DNA from: Halostella limicola
Lineage (GTDB): Archaea; Halobacteriota; Halobacteria; Halobacteriales; Natronoarchaeaceae
Direction: 5' to 3'
Length of the DNA: 64,000 nucleotides
Assembly (NCBI RefSeq): GCF_003675875.1
Contig: NZ_RCDI01000002.1
Coordinates: 1,012,644-1,076,643 of the forward strand
Shown: one piece after another, positions 44,221 to 52,727 of the stretch
How the letters are laid out: every line of letters starts with the position of its first letter
Position numbering within the stretch: position 1 is the first letter of the stretch
Position numbers and translations under genes: made by a program
Notes under the pieces: generated by a model
What the model was told of the DNA's origin: nothing
What the model saw: only the letters and a program-made list of their open reading frames with translations
Database searches by the model: none

Positions 44221-44984
44221 TGGTCGCAGCCAGCAATGGCGATTCGCCAGACGACGGTTGCACCCGAAGCAACAAGGGAAGTCAGCCGAATGTATCGACA
44301 GGAATGCTGAGCGCGGTCATGGAGGACTACATCAAGACGATCTACGCCATTGAGAGCGACAGCGACGGGCGGGTGTCGACCTCAGCCCTCGCCGACCATC
44401 TCGAGGTCACGGCGCCGACCGTCTCCTCCATGCTGAAAAAGCTCGAAGAACGCGGCCTGATCGACCGCGAGGAGTATAAGGGTGTGACGCTCACAGACGA
44501 GGGCGAACTCGTCGCTCTCGAGATCCTTCGGCACCACCGTCTTCTCGAAGCGTTCTTGACCGAACTGCTTGACTACGACTGGGCCGACGTCCACGACGAG
44601 GCCGACAGACTTGAGCACCACGTCTCCGAGGAACTGACCGATCGCATTGCCGAGGCGCTGGGCAACCCCCCAGTCGATCCGCACGGCGATCCGATTCCCG
44701 ACGCCGACCTGTCCTTTCCCGATGAGAGCGAAACCACCCGCCTCGCCGACGCCGACAAGGGCGAGCACGTAACCGTCCGGCGTATTCGCAACCAAGGAGA
44801 TGCGGAACTACGTTACCTCGCCGACGCCGGCGTCCGTCCGGAGGTCGAACTCACGGTAGTCGACATTGCGCCGTTCGGGATGGTGACCGTCGAGACGCAG
44901 GCGGGCGAGCAAAGCCTCCCGAAGGAGATCGCCCAGCACATCGAGGTCGCCCCAGCGGCCGCCGCGGACGGTGGCGAGGCATAG
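44220..44984 (+). CDS. DtxR/MntR-family metal-dependent transcriptional regulator
   Basis: The 254-residue protein has the winged helix (STSALADHLEVTAPTVSSMLKKLEERGLI), the dimerisation domain and a C-terminal FeoA/SH3-like domain (VTVRRIRNQGDAELRYLADAGVRP onward). Compared with Bacillus MntR, ligand positions read D36 (D8), K39 instead of E11, H106 (H77), D129 instead of E99, E132 (E102) and H133 (H103). Metal selectivity may therefore differ from MntR. An ATG at codon 29 (MLSAVMEDYIK) could be the true start. As last gene of the operon it probably regulates its own transporter. Confidence 0.88.
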   Translation: MVAASNGDSPDDGCTRSNKGSQPNVSTGMLSAVMEDYIKTIYAIESDSDGRVSTSALADHLEVTAPTVSSMLKKLEERGLIDREEYKGVTLTDEGELVALEILRHHRLLEAFLTELLDYDWADVHDEADRLEHHVSEELTDRIAEALGNPPVDPHGDPIPDADLSFPDESETTRLADADKGEHVTVRRIRNQGDAELRYLADAGVRPEVELTVVDIAPFGMVTVETQAGEQSLPKEIAQHIEVAPAAAADGGEA

Positions 44985-45059
44985 GGCGGGTCACACCTCC
45001 AAGAAGGAACCCTGACGGATTCGACTTCTGTATTTAGCAACCGTTCCTTTTGATTCACG

Positions 45060-45339
45060 GATACTCGCACTCCTCGTGAGAAATGGCGACACTTCGTTCG
45101 AGATGTGAACGACATACTTGATGACAAGTTTGCGGAACTGCTTCGTCGCAGCCTCTTAGCTACATATCCGAACCATCTGAGAGTCCAATCGGGATGTCCA
45201 CGAGGAGTAGGTCGGCGTCGTCATGTCTGTCGCACACTGCCTGAAAAGACGGTTCAGTCGCAAAACTGAGTGTGCTATCACGCTCCTCGACTGTAACCCA
45301 TCTCTTCCCTCCTCAGTCTACACCAACGAATGTACCCAT
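45060..45339 (-). pseudogene. decayed DUF429-type gene
   Basis: From an ATG at 45339 the minus strand reads MGTFVGVD, a stop, GGKRWVTVEERDS, FATEPSFQAVCDRHDDADLL and VDIPIGLSDGSDM, then another stop at 45160. This matches the N-terminal half of DUF429 proteins, in which VGVDWAGGRW and VDIPIGL are hallmarks. The first stop is TGA where a Trp (TGG) is expected. Downstream the similarity fades through further stops and frame changes. The rest of 44985-45369 holds nothing else that I recognise. Confidence 0.7.
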
Positions 45340-45369
45340 ACAAGTCGGATTTTTGCCCAGGTTGATTAC

Positions 45370-46602
45370 TCACATGGTCTCTACAGAGCCGACTTCAGGC
45401 GCAGTTGCCTCAAAGCCGGCCTCCTGAAGTTCAGTAGCAAACCGCTCGCAACGGTCGCCGTGGTTTATCAGGATGCGAGAATTTTCGTACGAGTCGAGAA
45501 ACTCAAAGAGCCCATTGCGATCAGCGTGTGCTGAAAAGTCATACTGCTCTACCTTCGCGCTGACAGGCATTACGCGACCATCGATCTCAGCGCTGCCTGA
45601 CTCTATGAGGTTCCTCCCGGGAGTCCCTTCAACCTGATAGCCAGTCATCGTGACTTTGTTCATTGGATTCGATCGAATCTCAGGAATATAGGTCATGGCA
45701 GGGCCCCCAGACAGCATTCCACTGGTGGTGATGATTGCTGCTTTCTGGTCGGTAATCCGCTTCCGCTGACCGTTTCGCCCGGTAACGAACCGCGCGTGGG
45801 ATTTCGCTCGTCGAAACGCGTCTTCGTCGCGAACGAACTCAGGATACTGCCGAAGCATCTCGGTGACTTGCTTCCCCATCCCGTCGACATAACACGGGAT
45901 GTCGTACTCCTTACAGATGAGCATCATCTCCTGTGTCCGGCCGATTGCGAACGCGGGCACAACGACCGTCCCACCTTCCCAGAGGGTTGTCTTCACGCTC
46001 TCGGCGAATCGTTCCTCTATGACGGACCGGTTTTCGTGCTCGACATCAGAGTAGGTGCTCTCACAGATGACGACGTCGGCGGCAGGTCGTGCAGTAGTTC
46101 TCGAGACCAGTTGCTGGTCGTCGGTGTGAAAGTCGCTAGTGTAGAGTAGTCGCGTATCCCCATCGTCAACGAGAACGTGAGCGCTTCCCGGGATATGTCC
46201 TGCATTGTAGAATGTCACATCATAGCCAGCTGTTTCGAAGGTTTCCTGATACCCGTGCGTTTTCGACACCTGTGTAACGCGTTTGAGATCGTTCTCAGTG
46301 AACGGGCAGTTGTATGATCCCCCATGTAGCTTGAGCGTGTCCCGCGCGAGCGTCAGCGCGAGCTCCCGCGTCGGCGGCGTCCAGTGAATCGGCGGCCGGC
46401 GGTCCCCGGCGAGCAGCGACGGGACGCCCCCGACGTGGTCGAGGTGCCCGTGCGAGACGACGACCGCGTCCGGATCGACGTCGCCGACGGGGAACTGGGG
46501 CGGGGTCCCCGTCTTCATCCCGTAGTCGAGCAGGAGGGAGTCGTTGACGAGGACCGCGCTGCGCCCGACCTCGCGGGCGCCGCCGAGAAACCGGATGTTC
46601 AT
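45370..46602 (-). CDS. beta-CASP/MBL-fold nuclease (mRNA 3'-end processing factor-like)
   Basis: The 410-residue protein is a metallo-beta-lactamase/beta-CASP enzyme like archaeal RNase J or CPSF-type nucleases. Motifs: VVVSHGHLDHVGG (HxHxDH), IPGSAHVLVDDGDTRLLYTSDFH, VICESTYSD, the beta-CASP segment VVVPAFAIGRTQEM, ITTSGMLSGGPAM, FSAHADRNGL and LINHGDRC. The ATG at 46602 matches the family start. Codon use changes inside the gene: bases above about 46335 (first 90 codons) are very GC-rich like the flanking genome; below it they are AT-richer like the metal island. A frameshifted C-terminal copy lies at 40554-40900. Confidence 0.9.
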   Translation of the reverse strand: MNIRFLGGAREVGRSAVLVNDSLLLDYGMKTGTPPQFPVGDVDPDAVVVSHGHLDHVGGVPSLLAGDRRPPIHWTPPTRELALTLARDTLKLHGGSYNCPFTENDLKRVTQVSKTHGYQETFETAGYDVTFYNAGHIPGSAHVLVDDGDTRLLYTSDFHTDDQQLVSRTTARPAADVVICESTYSDVEHENRSVIEERFAESVKTTLWEGGTVVVPAFAIGRTQEMMLICKEYDIPCYVDGMGKQVTEMLRQYPEFVRDEDAFRRAKSHARFVTGRNGQRKRITDQKAAIITTSGMLSGGPAMTYIPEIRSNPMNKVTMTGYQVEGTPGRNLIESGSAEIDGRVMPVSAKVEQYDFSAHADRNGLFEFLDSYENSRILINHGDRCERFATELQEAGFEATAPEVGSVETM

Positions 46603-46710
46603 CGGCGGAGCGTACCGGCTCGCCGCGCTTGGGTCCGTCGGTTCGGTACGACGCGGTGCTGTCGGCACTACCGCGATGACGGTCACGAAAAAAGCGTCGA
46701 CGGGACCGCG

Positions 46711-48555
46711 TTACGCGAAGACGGCAGTCTCGATGCTCTCGAGGATGCCGCCGTCGTCGGACTCGTTGTCCTCGGTGGCGTTGTCTTCGGTGGCGTTGTC
46801 GTCGAGCACGCCGCCGTCGGTCTCGTTGTCCGTCACGTTGTCCTCGGTCTCGTTGTCGCCCAGCACGCCGTCGTCGGTTTCGTTTTCGGTCTCGTTGTCA
46901 CCGAGCACGCCGTCGTCGGTGGCGTTCACGGTCTGACCGTCGGTCATCTCGAGCGAGAACGAGTCAGAAGACGCGTTCTCGACCGAGACGTTCTCCGCCG
47001 AGAGCACGTCGATCACGATGCCCTCGTCGGTCTCGTTTTCGGTCTCGTTGTCCTGCATGCCGACGTCCGTCGCGTTGGACTCGTTGTCCTGCATACCGAC
47101 GTCCGTCGCGTTGTCGCTGGCGTCATCACCCAGGCCCTCGGACTCGTTGTCCTCGGTCTCGTTGTCCTGCAGCGCCGACTCGTTGTCGGACGTGTTCTCC
47201 GAGACGTTCACCTCGAAATCGGAGTCGTTGGCCGCGTCGTCGGACTCGTTGTCGCCGAAGACGTCGTCGGTTTCGTTGGTGGCGTTGTCCGTCTCGTTAC
47301 CGTCGGCCATCGCGCCCGTCTCGTTCATCTCCTGCACGTCGAGCTCGTCGACGGTCATGTTCTGAATCGTCATGTTGCCGACGTCGACCGTCCGGATCGT
47401 GACGTTACCGACTTCCTGCGCGTCGTCGGCCGCCATGTCGTCGGTCACGTTGGACTCGTTGTCCTGCATGCCGACGTCCGTCGCGTTGTCACTCATGTCG
47501 TCACCGAGACCCTCGGACTCGTTGTCCTCGGTCTCGTTGTCCTGCAGCGCCGACTCGTTGGTCGCGTTCATCTCGGACTCGTTGTCGCCGAGGGCCTCTT
47601 CTTCCTCGACGGTGGTGTTCTCCTCGCCGAACGCGTCGTCGGACTCGTTCTCCGTCACGTTGTCCTCGGTCGCGTTCAGCTCGCTCTCGTTCTCGGTCGC
47701 GTTGTCACCGAGGGCGGTCTCCTCCTCCGTCACGGTGAACTCCTCGATCGTGAGGTTGTCCACCGTCATGTTCTCGATGGTGAGGTTCGTTATCGTGAGG
47801 TTCGGACCCTCGGGCTGTTCGGCAGGAGCCTCCCCGAGGTCGTCCTCAGACTCGTTGTCGTCGAGGGCGTCGTCGGTCTCGTTTTCGGTCTCGTTGTCCT
47901 GCATACCGACGTCAGTCGCGTTGTCGTCGGTGTCGAGCTCCTCCGTCTCGTTGTCCTCGGTCTCGTTGTCCTGCAGCGCCGACTCGTTGTCGTCCGAGAC
48001 GTTTATCTCGGACGCGTTCACGCTGATGTCCGTCGCGTTGTCATCAGCGTCGACGCCGGTGTCGTTGGCCGCGTCGGCACCGGTGTCGTTAGCCGCATCG
48101 GCGCCGGTGTCGTTCGCGGCCACGTCCGACTCGTTCATGCCCAGGTCCGTCTCGTTGTCGACGGTCGGGACGTCATCGACGTCGGTCTCGTTGCTGACGC
48201 TGACGTTGACCTCCTCGAGGCTGACGTTCTCGAGCGAGAGGTTCTCGAACGACACGTTCGAGAGGACGATGGTGTCGTTTTGCTCCACCAGGGTGTCCAG
48301 CTCGTCGGCGTTAGTCTGGTTCTCCACCGACAGGTTCTCGACCGTGAGGTTCTCTATCGTCGCGTTCTCCACCGTCACGTTCGCCAGTTGGAGTTCGGCG
48401 ACCGATACGTTCTGAAGCACCGCGTTCGATTCGCCGTCGTCCGACGCGTCGTCGTCTTGCGCGCCCGCGTCCGCGAGGGCGGGTGCGGCGACTGCCGGAC
48501 CGGCAAGTACGACGACGACTGTCATCAGGAGTGCGCTCGCTGTTTTGCGTCTCAT
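46711..48555 (-). CDS. secreted protein made almost wholly of N-glycosylation sequons
   Basis: The 614-residue protein starts with a Sec signal (ASALLMTVVVVLAGPAVAAPALA). The mature part has about 75 N-x-S/T sequons by my count, is extremely acidic, has no cysteine and almost no basic residue. Two repeat styles occur: hydrophobic-alternating (NLTIENMTVDNLTIEEF, like a beta-solenoid edge) and acidic linker repeats such as ESALQDNETEDNESEGLGDD followed by SDNATDVGMQDNE. There is no PGF-CTERM or transmembrane anchor; it ends DDGGILESIETAVFA. It is probably a heavily glycosylated surface or matrix protein. A shared DGGIL motif occurs near the end of the 1788-residue protein at 55.6 kb. Confidence 0.82.
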   Translation of the reverse strand: MRRKTASALLMTVVVVLAGPAVAAPALADAGAQDDDASDDGESNAVLQNVSVAELQLANVTVENATIENLTVENLSVENQTNADELDTLVEQNDTIVLSNVSFENLSLENVSLEEVNVSVSNETDVDDVPTVDNETDLGMNESDVAANDTGADAANDTGADAANDTGVDADDNATDISVNASEINVSDDNESALQDNETEDNETEELDTDDNATDVGMQDNETENETDDALDDNESEDDLGEAPAEQPEGPNLTITNLTIENMTVDNLTIEEFTVTEEETALGDNATENESELNATEDNVTENESDDAFGEENTTVEEEEALGDNESEMNATNESALQDNETEDNESEGLGDDMSDNATDVGMQDNESNVTDDMAADDAQEVGNVTIRTVDVGNMTIQNMTVDELDVQEMNETGAMADGNETDNATNETDDVFGDNESDDAANDSDFEVNVSENTSDNESALQDNETEDNESEGLGDDASDNATDVGMQDNESNATDVGMQDNETENETDEGIVIDVLSAENVSVENASSDSFSLEMTDGQTVNATDDGVLGDNETENETDDGVLGDNETEDNVTDNETDGGVLDDNATEDNATEDNESDDGGILESIETAVFA

Positions 48556-48911
48556 ACGAGCGATCCAACGGCGGTGACGTGCATAAACACGTGAAACCGT
48601 TTTCAGCGAAAAACGGAGGTTTACGGACCTCTCAGTAGTGTTTCCGGTCCGTCCGAGCACCTGTCCGGCGTCGAACGGGTGTCGGACGTACGTCCGACGA
48701 GTGATACCCCCAACTGCGGTCATCTAACGTCGGCTTAGGGCCCCCGGTGGCCCCGAAGTAACCGCGCGAAACCGCGCGAACGGATCCATGCGGCCGCGGC
48801 CGACAGGAGTTGGTCCGGGCGTAACCGCGCCATCTGTTTGATTACCCTCGGCTATAAGCAGAATAAATCGGTGTGATCGGGCATCAAGTGTGGAGAACGC
48901 GATACGACACG
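48556..48911. other. regulatory-looking intergenic region with an 18-bp perfect palindrome
   Basis: No gene is seen. GTCGGACGTACGTCCGAC (48681-48698) is a perfect palindrome 126 bases before the ATG of the sequon-rich protein. A CCGTTTT/AAAACGG hairpin lies near 48597-48617, directly upstream of the same gene. A tandem ACCGCGCGAA repeat occurs near 48761-48780. CTATAAGCAGAATAAAT near 48851-48867 is the most AT-rich stretch. Confidence 0.45.
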
Positions 48912-49199
48912 TTACTCGTCTCCGGTGGCCGCCTCGACCTTCGAGGCGTGTTTCTCCAGGTCGGCGGCGAGCTGGCGGGCCTCCTCGGGAGAGAGCGTCA
49001 CCTCCTCCATGTGCGCCGGGAGGTGCTCCTCCTGCATGTTGTCCAGTTCGATCTGGAGCTTCACGCGGTCCGGGTCCTTCCGCGGCGAGGTCGCGTTGAG
49101 GACGGCCAGCGTCTCCTCCTCGAAGTCGTGGCCCTTCACGGTCGCGTCGATCAGGTCGAACGTCGTGTACGCGTTGACCTTCATCAAGCGGTCTGCCAT
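48912..49199 (-). CDS. DUF6360-type small protein
   Basis: The 95-residue protein starts MADRLMKVNAYTTFDLIDATVKGHDFEEE and contains RVKLQIELDNMQEEHLPAHMEEVTLSPEEARQLAADLEKHA. The family name DUF6360 is from memory. It lies 100 bp downstream of the nitrite/sulfite reductase on the same strand, an arrangement I recall from other haloarchaea, which suggests a linked role, though none is known. Confidence 0.78.
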   Translation of the reverse strand: MADRLMKVNAYTTFDLIDATVKGHDFEEETLAVLNATSPRKDPDRVKLQIELDNMQEEHLPAHMEEVTLSPEEARQLAADLEKHASKVEAATGDE

Positions 49200-49299
49200 A
49201 CGAAACGGGAGGGAAGGGAGCTACTTAGCCGCCGCGGACGACCGACGTCGAGGAAACGCCGTCCGCGGTCGGCGTCGCCCGCCGGCCGTAACCGGAGCG

Positions 49300-51081
49300 T
49301 CAGTCGTCGGCGGGCGCGTTGGACTTCTCGTCGGCGACGGAGACCGGCGCGGGAGTGGCGTCCATGTCGTCGTCCTCGGCGTAGGGGTACCACGTCTTCT
49401 TCGTGTTGTGCATGAACGGGTCGTCGTAATCCGTCTCCTCGGGTTCGACGAGGTCGGCGAGCTCCTCGGCGTCGCGGTCGACGACGAACTCGCGGAACGT
49501 CTCGCCGTCCTCGCGCAGATCCTTGTAGTTCTCGACGAGGTTGTCGATCGCGCCGGGCACCTCGTCGGCGGGGACCCGCTCGGTCACCCAGTCCGCGAAG
49601 TTCGGGTTCTCGCCGAGGCCGCCGCCGAGGCCGATGTCGAGCGCCTCGACCGGCTCGCCGTCCTTGCGCGTCTTCATGCCGCGCAGGCTGATGTCGGCGA
49701 TCTGGGGCTGGGCGCAGGAGGCAGTGCAGCCCGAGAGGTGGACGTGGAAGTCCTCGACGTCGTCGGGCAGGTCGACGTTCTCCTTGAGCCAGCGGGCGTA
49801 GCGGACCTGCCGGTTCTTCGTCTCGACGATGGAGAGCGAGCAGAACTCGGTGCCCGTGCAGGCGATGGAACCGCGCATGAACGGGCTCGGGTCGGGGTTG
49901 TACTCCTCAAGCAGCGGCTCGGCGAGCAGGTCGTCGAGGTTCTCCTCGGGGACGTCGGTGAGGATGACGTTCTGGCGCTGGGTGAGCCGCGCCTCGCCGG
50001 AGCCGTACTCGTCGGCGAGGTCGGCGAGCTCGATGACCTCGTCCGCGCCCATGCGGCCGACGAGGACGTTCAGACCGACGTAGTAGTTGCCGTCCTTCTG
50101 CTCGTGGACGCCGACGTGGTCGGCGTGGCCCTTGTCGTTGCCGGCGTTGTACGAGTAGTGCTCGCGCATGTCCTCGCCCGCGGTGTGGAGCTCGAAGTCC
50201 ACGTAGTCCTCCTGCAGGGTCTCGCGGACCTTCTCGGGGCCCCACTCGTCGACCAGGAACTTGATGCGGGCGTTGTAGCGGTTCTCGCGGTCCCCGTGGT
50301 CGCGAAACAGCGCGGAGAGGCCGCCGGCGACCGCGGAGGCGTTCTCCGGTCGGACGAACACGTCGATGTCGCGGGCGAAGCGGGGCTCGTTCCGGGCGAG
50401 GCCGCCGCCGACGCGGACGTTGTAGCCGGTGACGGTCTCGCCGTCGATCTCCTTCTCGGCGGGTTCAAGCGCGAGGTCGTTGATGTCGCCCTGGCCGCAG
50501 CCCTCGTCGCAGCCGGTCACCGAGACCTTCCACTTGCGGGGGAGGTTCGAGTGGTCGTCGTTGCCCTTGAACGTCTCGTGGAGCTCCTGAATGGTGTCCC
50601 AGGCGTCGACGTGTTCGTGCTTGTCCTTGCCGGCGACGGGGCAGCCGACGATGTTCCGCCAGGAGTCGCCGCAGGCCTGGATGGTCTCCAGCCCGTTGTC
50701 GTGGAGCTTGTCCCAGATCTCGGGCATGTCTTCGATGCGGATCCAGTGGAGCTGGATCGACTGTCGGGTGGTGAAGTCGGCCCACCCGTTACCGAACACG
50801 GGGTTCTCCGCGGGGCCGGTGGAGTACTCCGCGGCGATCTCGCCGATGGTGCGGAGCTGGCCGGGTTCGAGGACGCCGTTGGGCGTCCCGATGCGCATCA
50901 TGAAGTAGCTCTCCTGACCGGCGCGCTGGTGGTACAGGCCGTACCACTTGAAGCGCTCGAACCAGGCGTCGTGCTCGTCGTCCGGGATGGACTCCCATCC
51001 CTCCTCGGCGAACCGCTCCATGTGGGCACGGATGTCCGTCCCGTAGATCTCGTCTTTCCATTCCTCGACGTCGGTAGGCAT
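49300..51081 (-). CDS. ferredoxin-dependent nitrite/sulfite reductase
   Basis: This 593-residue sirohaem/4Fe-4S enzyme makes a six-electron reduction of nitrite to ammonia or sulfite to sulfide. It has two duplicated half-domains, with WADFTTRQSIQLHWIRIEDMPEIWD and NIVGCPVAGKDKHEHVDAW in the first and ARLTQRQNVILTDVPEENLDDLL in the second. The cluster cysteines are in ACTGTEFCSLS (about C409, C415) and LSGCTASCAQPQ (about C452, C456), the second pair including the sirohaem ligand. No nitrate reductase or sulfate-activation genes lie nearby, so the substrate is left open. Confidence 0.93.
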   Translation of the reverse strand: MPTDVEEWKDEIYGTDIRAHMERFAEEGWESIPDDEHDAWFERFKWYGLYHQRAGQESYFMMRIGTPNGVLEPGQLRTIGEIAAEYSTGPAENPVFGNGWADFTTRQSIQLHWIRIEDMPEIWDKLHDNGLETIQACGDSWRNIVGCPVAGKDKHEHVDAWDTIQELHETFKGNDDHSNLPRKWKVSVTGCDEGCGQGDINDLALEPAEKEIDGETVTGYNVRVGGGLARNEPRFARDIDVFVRPENASAVAGGLSALFRDHGDRENRYNARIKFLVDEWGPEKVRETLQEDYVDFELHTAGEDMREHYSYNAGNDKGHADHVGVHEQKDGNYYVGLNVLVGRMGADEVIELADLADEYGSGEARLTQRQNVILTDVPEENLDDLLAEPLLEEYNPDPSPFMRGSIACTGTEFCSLSIVETKNRQVRYARWLKENVDLPDDVEDFHVHLSGCTASCAQPQIADISLRGMKTRKDGEPVEALDIGLGGGLGENPNFADWVTERVPADEVPGAIDNLVENYKDLREDGETFREFVVDRDAEELADLVEPEETDYDDPFMHNTKKTWYPYAEDDDMDATPAPVSVADEKSNAPADD

Positions 51082-51183
51082 GTGCCTCCGTTACGGGTCT
51101 CCCTCTTATACCCCCGACCCTACCGACAGAACTCCCCTCGTCTCCCGCTTACCGGAGATGCTTGCCTGACGTGGGTTCGCATA

Positions 51184-51498
51184 TCACGACCGGGGTTCGT
51201 TGACCGCCTGGAACGACCCCGGTTCGAACTGGTAGAACTCGCCGTCGACGACGCGCCCCACCGGCAGCGCGTCTATCGTGTCTTTCGCGCCGCAGCCGAT
51301 GCACTGGCCGACCGCGCCGACGGCCACGACGCCGCGATGGATAGAGACGTCGTAGAACGCCTCGCAGAGCACGTGGGCGACGTCGCAGTCGCAGAAGTCG
51401 TAGGACGCGAGCGGCCAGATGTCGCTGTTGCTGACCGCGCGAGCGTTGTTGACGCTGATCCACGCCCCGTCGTCGAGCGTGCGAACGGGAACCGTCAT
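51184..51498 (-). CDS. small Cys-rich protein, unknown
   Basis: This 104-residue protein starts MTVPVRTLDDGAWISVNNARAV and has cysteines in FCDCDVAHVLCEAF and QCIGCGAKDTIDALP, with an N-terminal and C-terminal beta pattern. It looks like a small zinc-ribbon-like or Fe-S-like fold. Position just downstream of nothing else and upstream of the reductase on the same strand (102 bp apart) may tie it to that enzyme. The ATG at 51498 is used; the longer frame upstream is not credible. Confidence 0.68.
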   Translation of the reverse strand: MTVPVRTLDDGAWISVNNARAVSNSDIWPLASYDFCDCDVAHVLCEAFYDVSIHRGVVAVGAVGQCIGCGAKDTIDALPVGRVVDGEFYQFEPGSFQAVNEPRS

Positions 51499-51713
51499 CG
51501 CCGCCCTTTCTCGCCCCAGCCTCGTTAGCCCGTCGCCGGTCGCAACGCTTACCGACGGATGACGCGCGTTACTACGGTAACCGCCATACTGCGACGCGAT
51601 CTCCGCCTCAGCCTGCGACCGGGAAAGGGGCCATTTTTTCTGGTAAGCGGGAGTCAGGGTAGGGCTTGTGGGTTGAAGCGTTCTTAAGGTGGTACCGTCA
51701 CAACGAACTGGTG

Positions 51714-51812
51714 ATGACCGACGACGCTCGCCGGCGCACCGAACGGCGTCAGCACACGTCCGCCGACGTCGCGCCCGAGCTTTACGAGACCGACCCGGAG
51801 GAACACAGATGA
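51714..51812 (+). CDS. possible 32-aa protein coupled to the next gene
   Basis: The frame encodes 32 residues with a basic start (MTDDARRRTERRQHTSADVA) and an acidic end (PELYETDPEEHR). Its stop overlaps the next ATG in an ATGA arrangement, as in coupled haloarchaeal genes. No family is known. Confidence 0.4.
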   Translation: MTDDARRRTERRQHTSADVAPELYETDPEEHR

Positions 51813-51937
51813 CGACTACCACCCACGACACCGACGAGGAGGAGGAGCAGGTCGACGACCATCTGGCGGACGTCGAAGAGGGTGCCGGCTGCACCGAGAT
51901 CTGGGAGCACCTCTCGGAGCAGCGCGACGACGACTAG
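51809..51937 (+). CDS. small acidic haloarchaeal protein (42 aa)
   Basis: This 42-residue protein is acidic with the ending VEEGAGCTEIWEHLSEQRDDD, a segment I recall as conserved in small haloarchaeal proteins of unknown function. It overlaps the preceding small frame by 4 bp and is followed 37 bp later by the DUF7119-type gene. Confidence 0.6.
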   Translation: MTTTTHDTDEEEEQVDDHLADVEEGAGCTEIWEHLSEQRDDD

Positions 51938-51974
51938 CGGAGGTTTTTCACCGCTCCACCCCAATCAAGGCCTG

Positions 51975-52664
51975 ATGACTGCAGACCGGTCGGACGACCC
52001 CGACGACAGTGATGCCGGCGAGCCGCTGCCGATCGACCGCGAGTCGCCGGTCGGTCAACCCGTCGTCCGCGGCGACGCGGAGGTCACCGGCCAGCGCGCC
52101 CGCGACGCCGTCCAGTTCGACCCCGACGACCCGGAGAGCCTCGCGGACGCCGCCGAGACGGTCCGGGCGTTCGCCGAGAACACCGTCGGCGGCGAGGACA
52201 ACGTGTACATGCTCCGGGGCGCGGCCGCCTGCGCCGCCCTCGTCCGTGGCGAGGGGTCGTACAAGGCCGCCGCCGAGCGCGCCGGCGGCGAGGCGACGGT
52301 CGCGTTCATCCGGAAGTGGGCGCGCGTCCACGACCTCCCGCAGTCGATCCGACGCCACGTGGCGATGGGCCACATCGCGCCCACCGCCGCGAAGCACATC
52401 GCCCGCGTCTCGGGCAACGCTCGCTTCCTGCTCGCGTTCGCCGTCCTCGACGACGCCCTCACCGTCCGCGAGGTCCGCACCATCGCGAGCGACGTGAACA
52501 GCGGCACCCCCGTCGAGACGGCGCTCGCGGACCACGGGGTCACCGTCGGCGAACTCACCCTGTCGCTGCCGGCGGACGTCTACCAGCGGCTCCGCCGCGA
52601 GGCCGCCCTCCAGAGCACCGACCCCGACTCCCTCGTCGCCGACGCCCTCGACGAGTACCTCTGA
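51975..52664 (+). CDS. DUF7119-type protein with ParB-like helix-turn-helix region
   Basis: The 229-residue protein has a disordered acidic N-terminus and then a helical domain. The segment SYKAAAERAGGEATVAFIRKWARVHDLPQSI followed by HVAMGHIAPTAAKHIARVSG resembles the helix-turn-helix of ParB/KorB-type DNA-binding proteins. The C-terminus ends in LSLPADVYQRLRREAALQSTDPDSLVADALDEYL, like a ribbon-helix-helix motif. The DUF number is from memory. A DNA-binding role is inferred. Confidence 0.75.
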   Translation: MTADRSDDPDDSDAGEPLPIDRESPVGQPVVRGDAEVTGQRARDAVQFDPDDPESLADAAETVRAFAENTVGGEDNVYMLRGAAACAALVRGEGSYKAAAERAGGEATVAFIRKWARVHDLPQSIRRHVAMGHIAPTAAKHIARVSGNARFLLAFAVLDDALTVREVRTIASDVNSGTPVETALADHGVTVGELTLSLPADVYQRLRREAALQSTDPDSLVADALDEYL

Positions 52665-52727
52665 TCGCTTGCCGCTCTCGCTAGACGCGACGGTTCGGGA
52701 AGCTTCGCCGTCGCCAGAGTACCGTAC

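Noticed and set aside
46711..48555. Regularly repeated DNA that might be a CRISPR array
   Set aside because: The repeats follow codon phase and encode sequon motifs; there are no constant-length unique spacers. No CRISPR array or cas gene is seen anywhere in the window.
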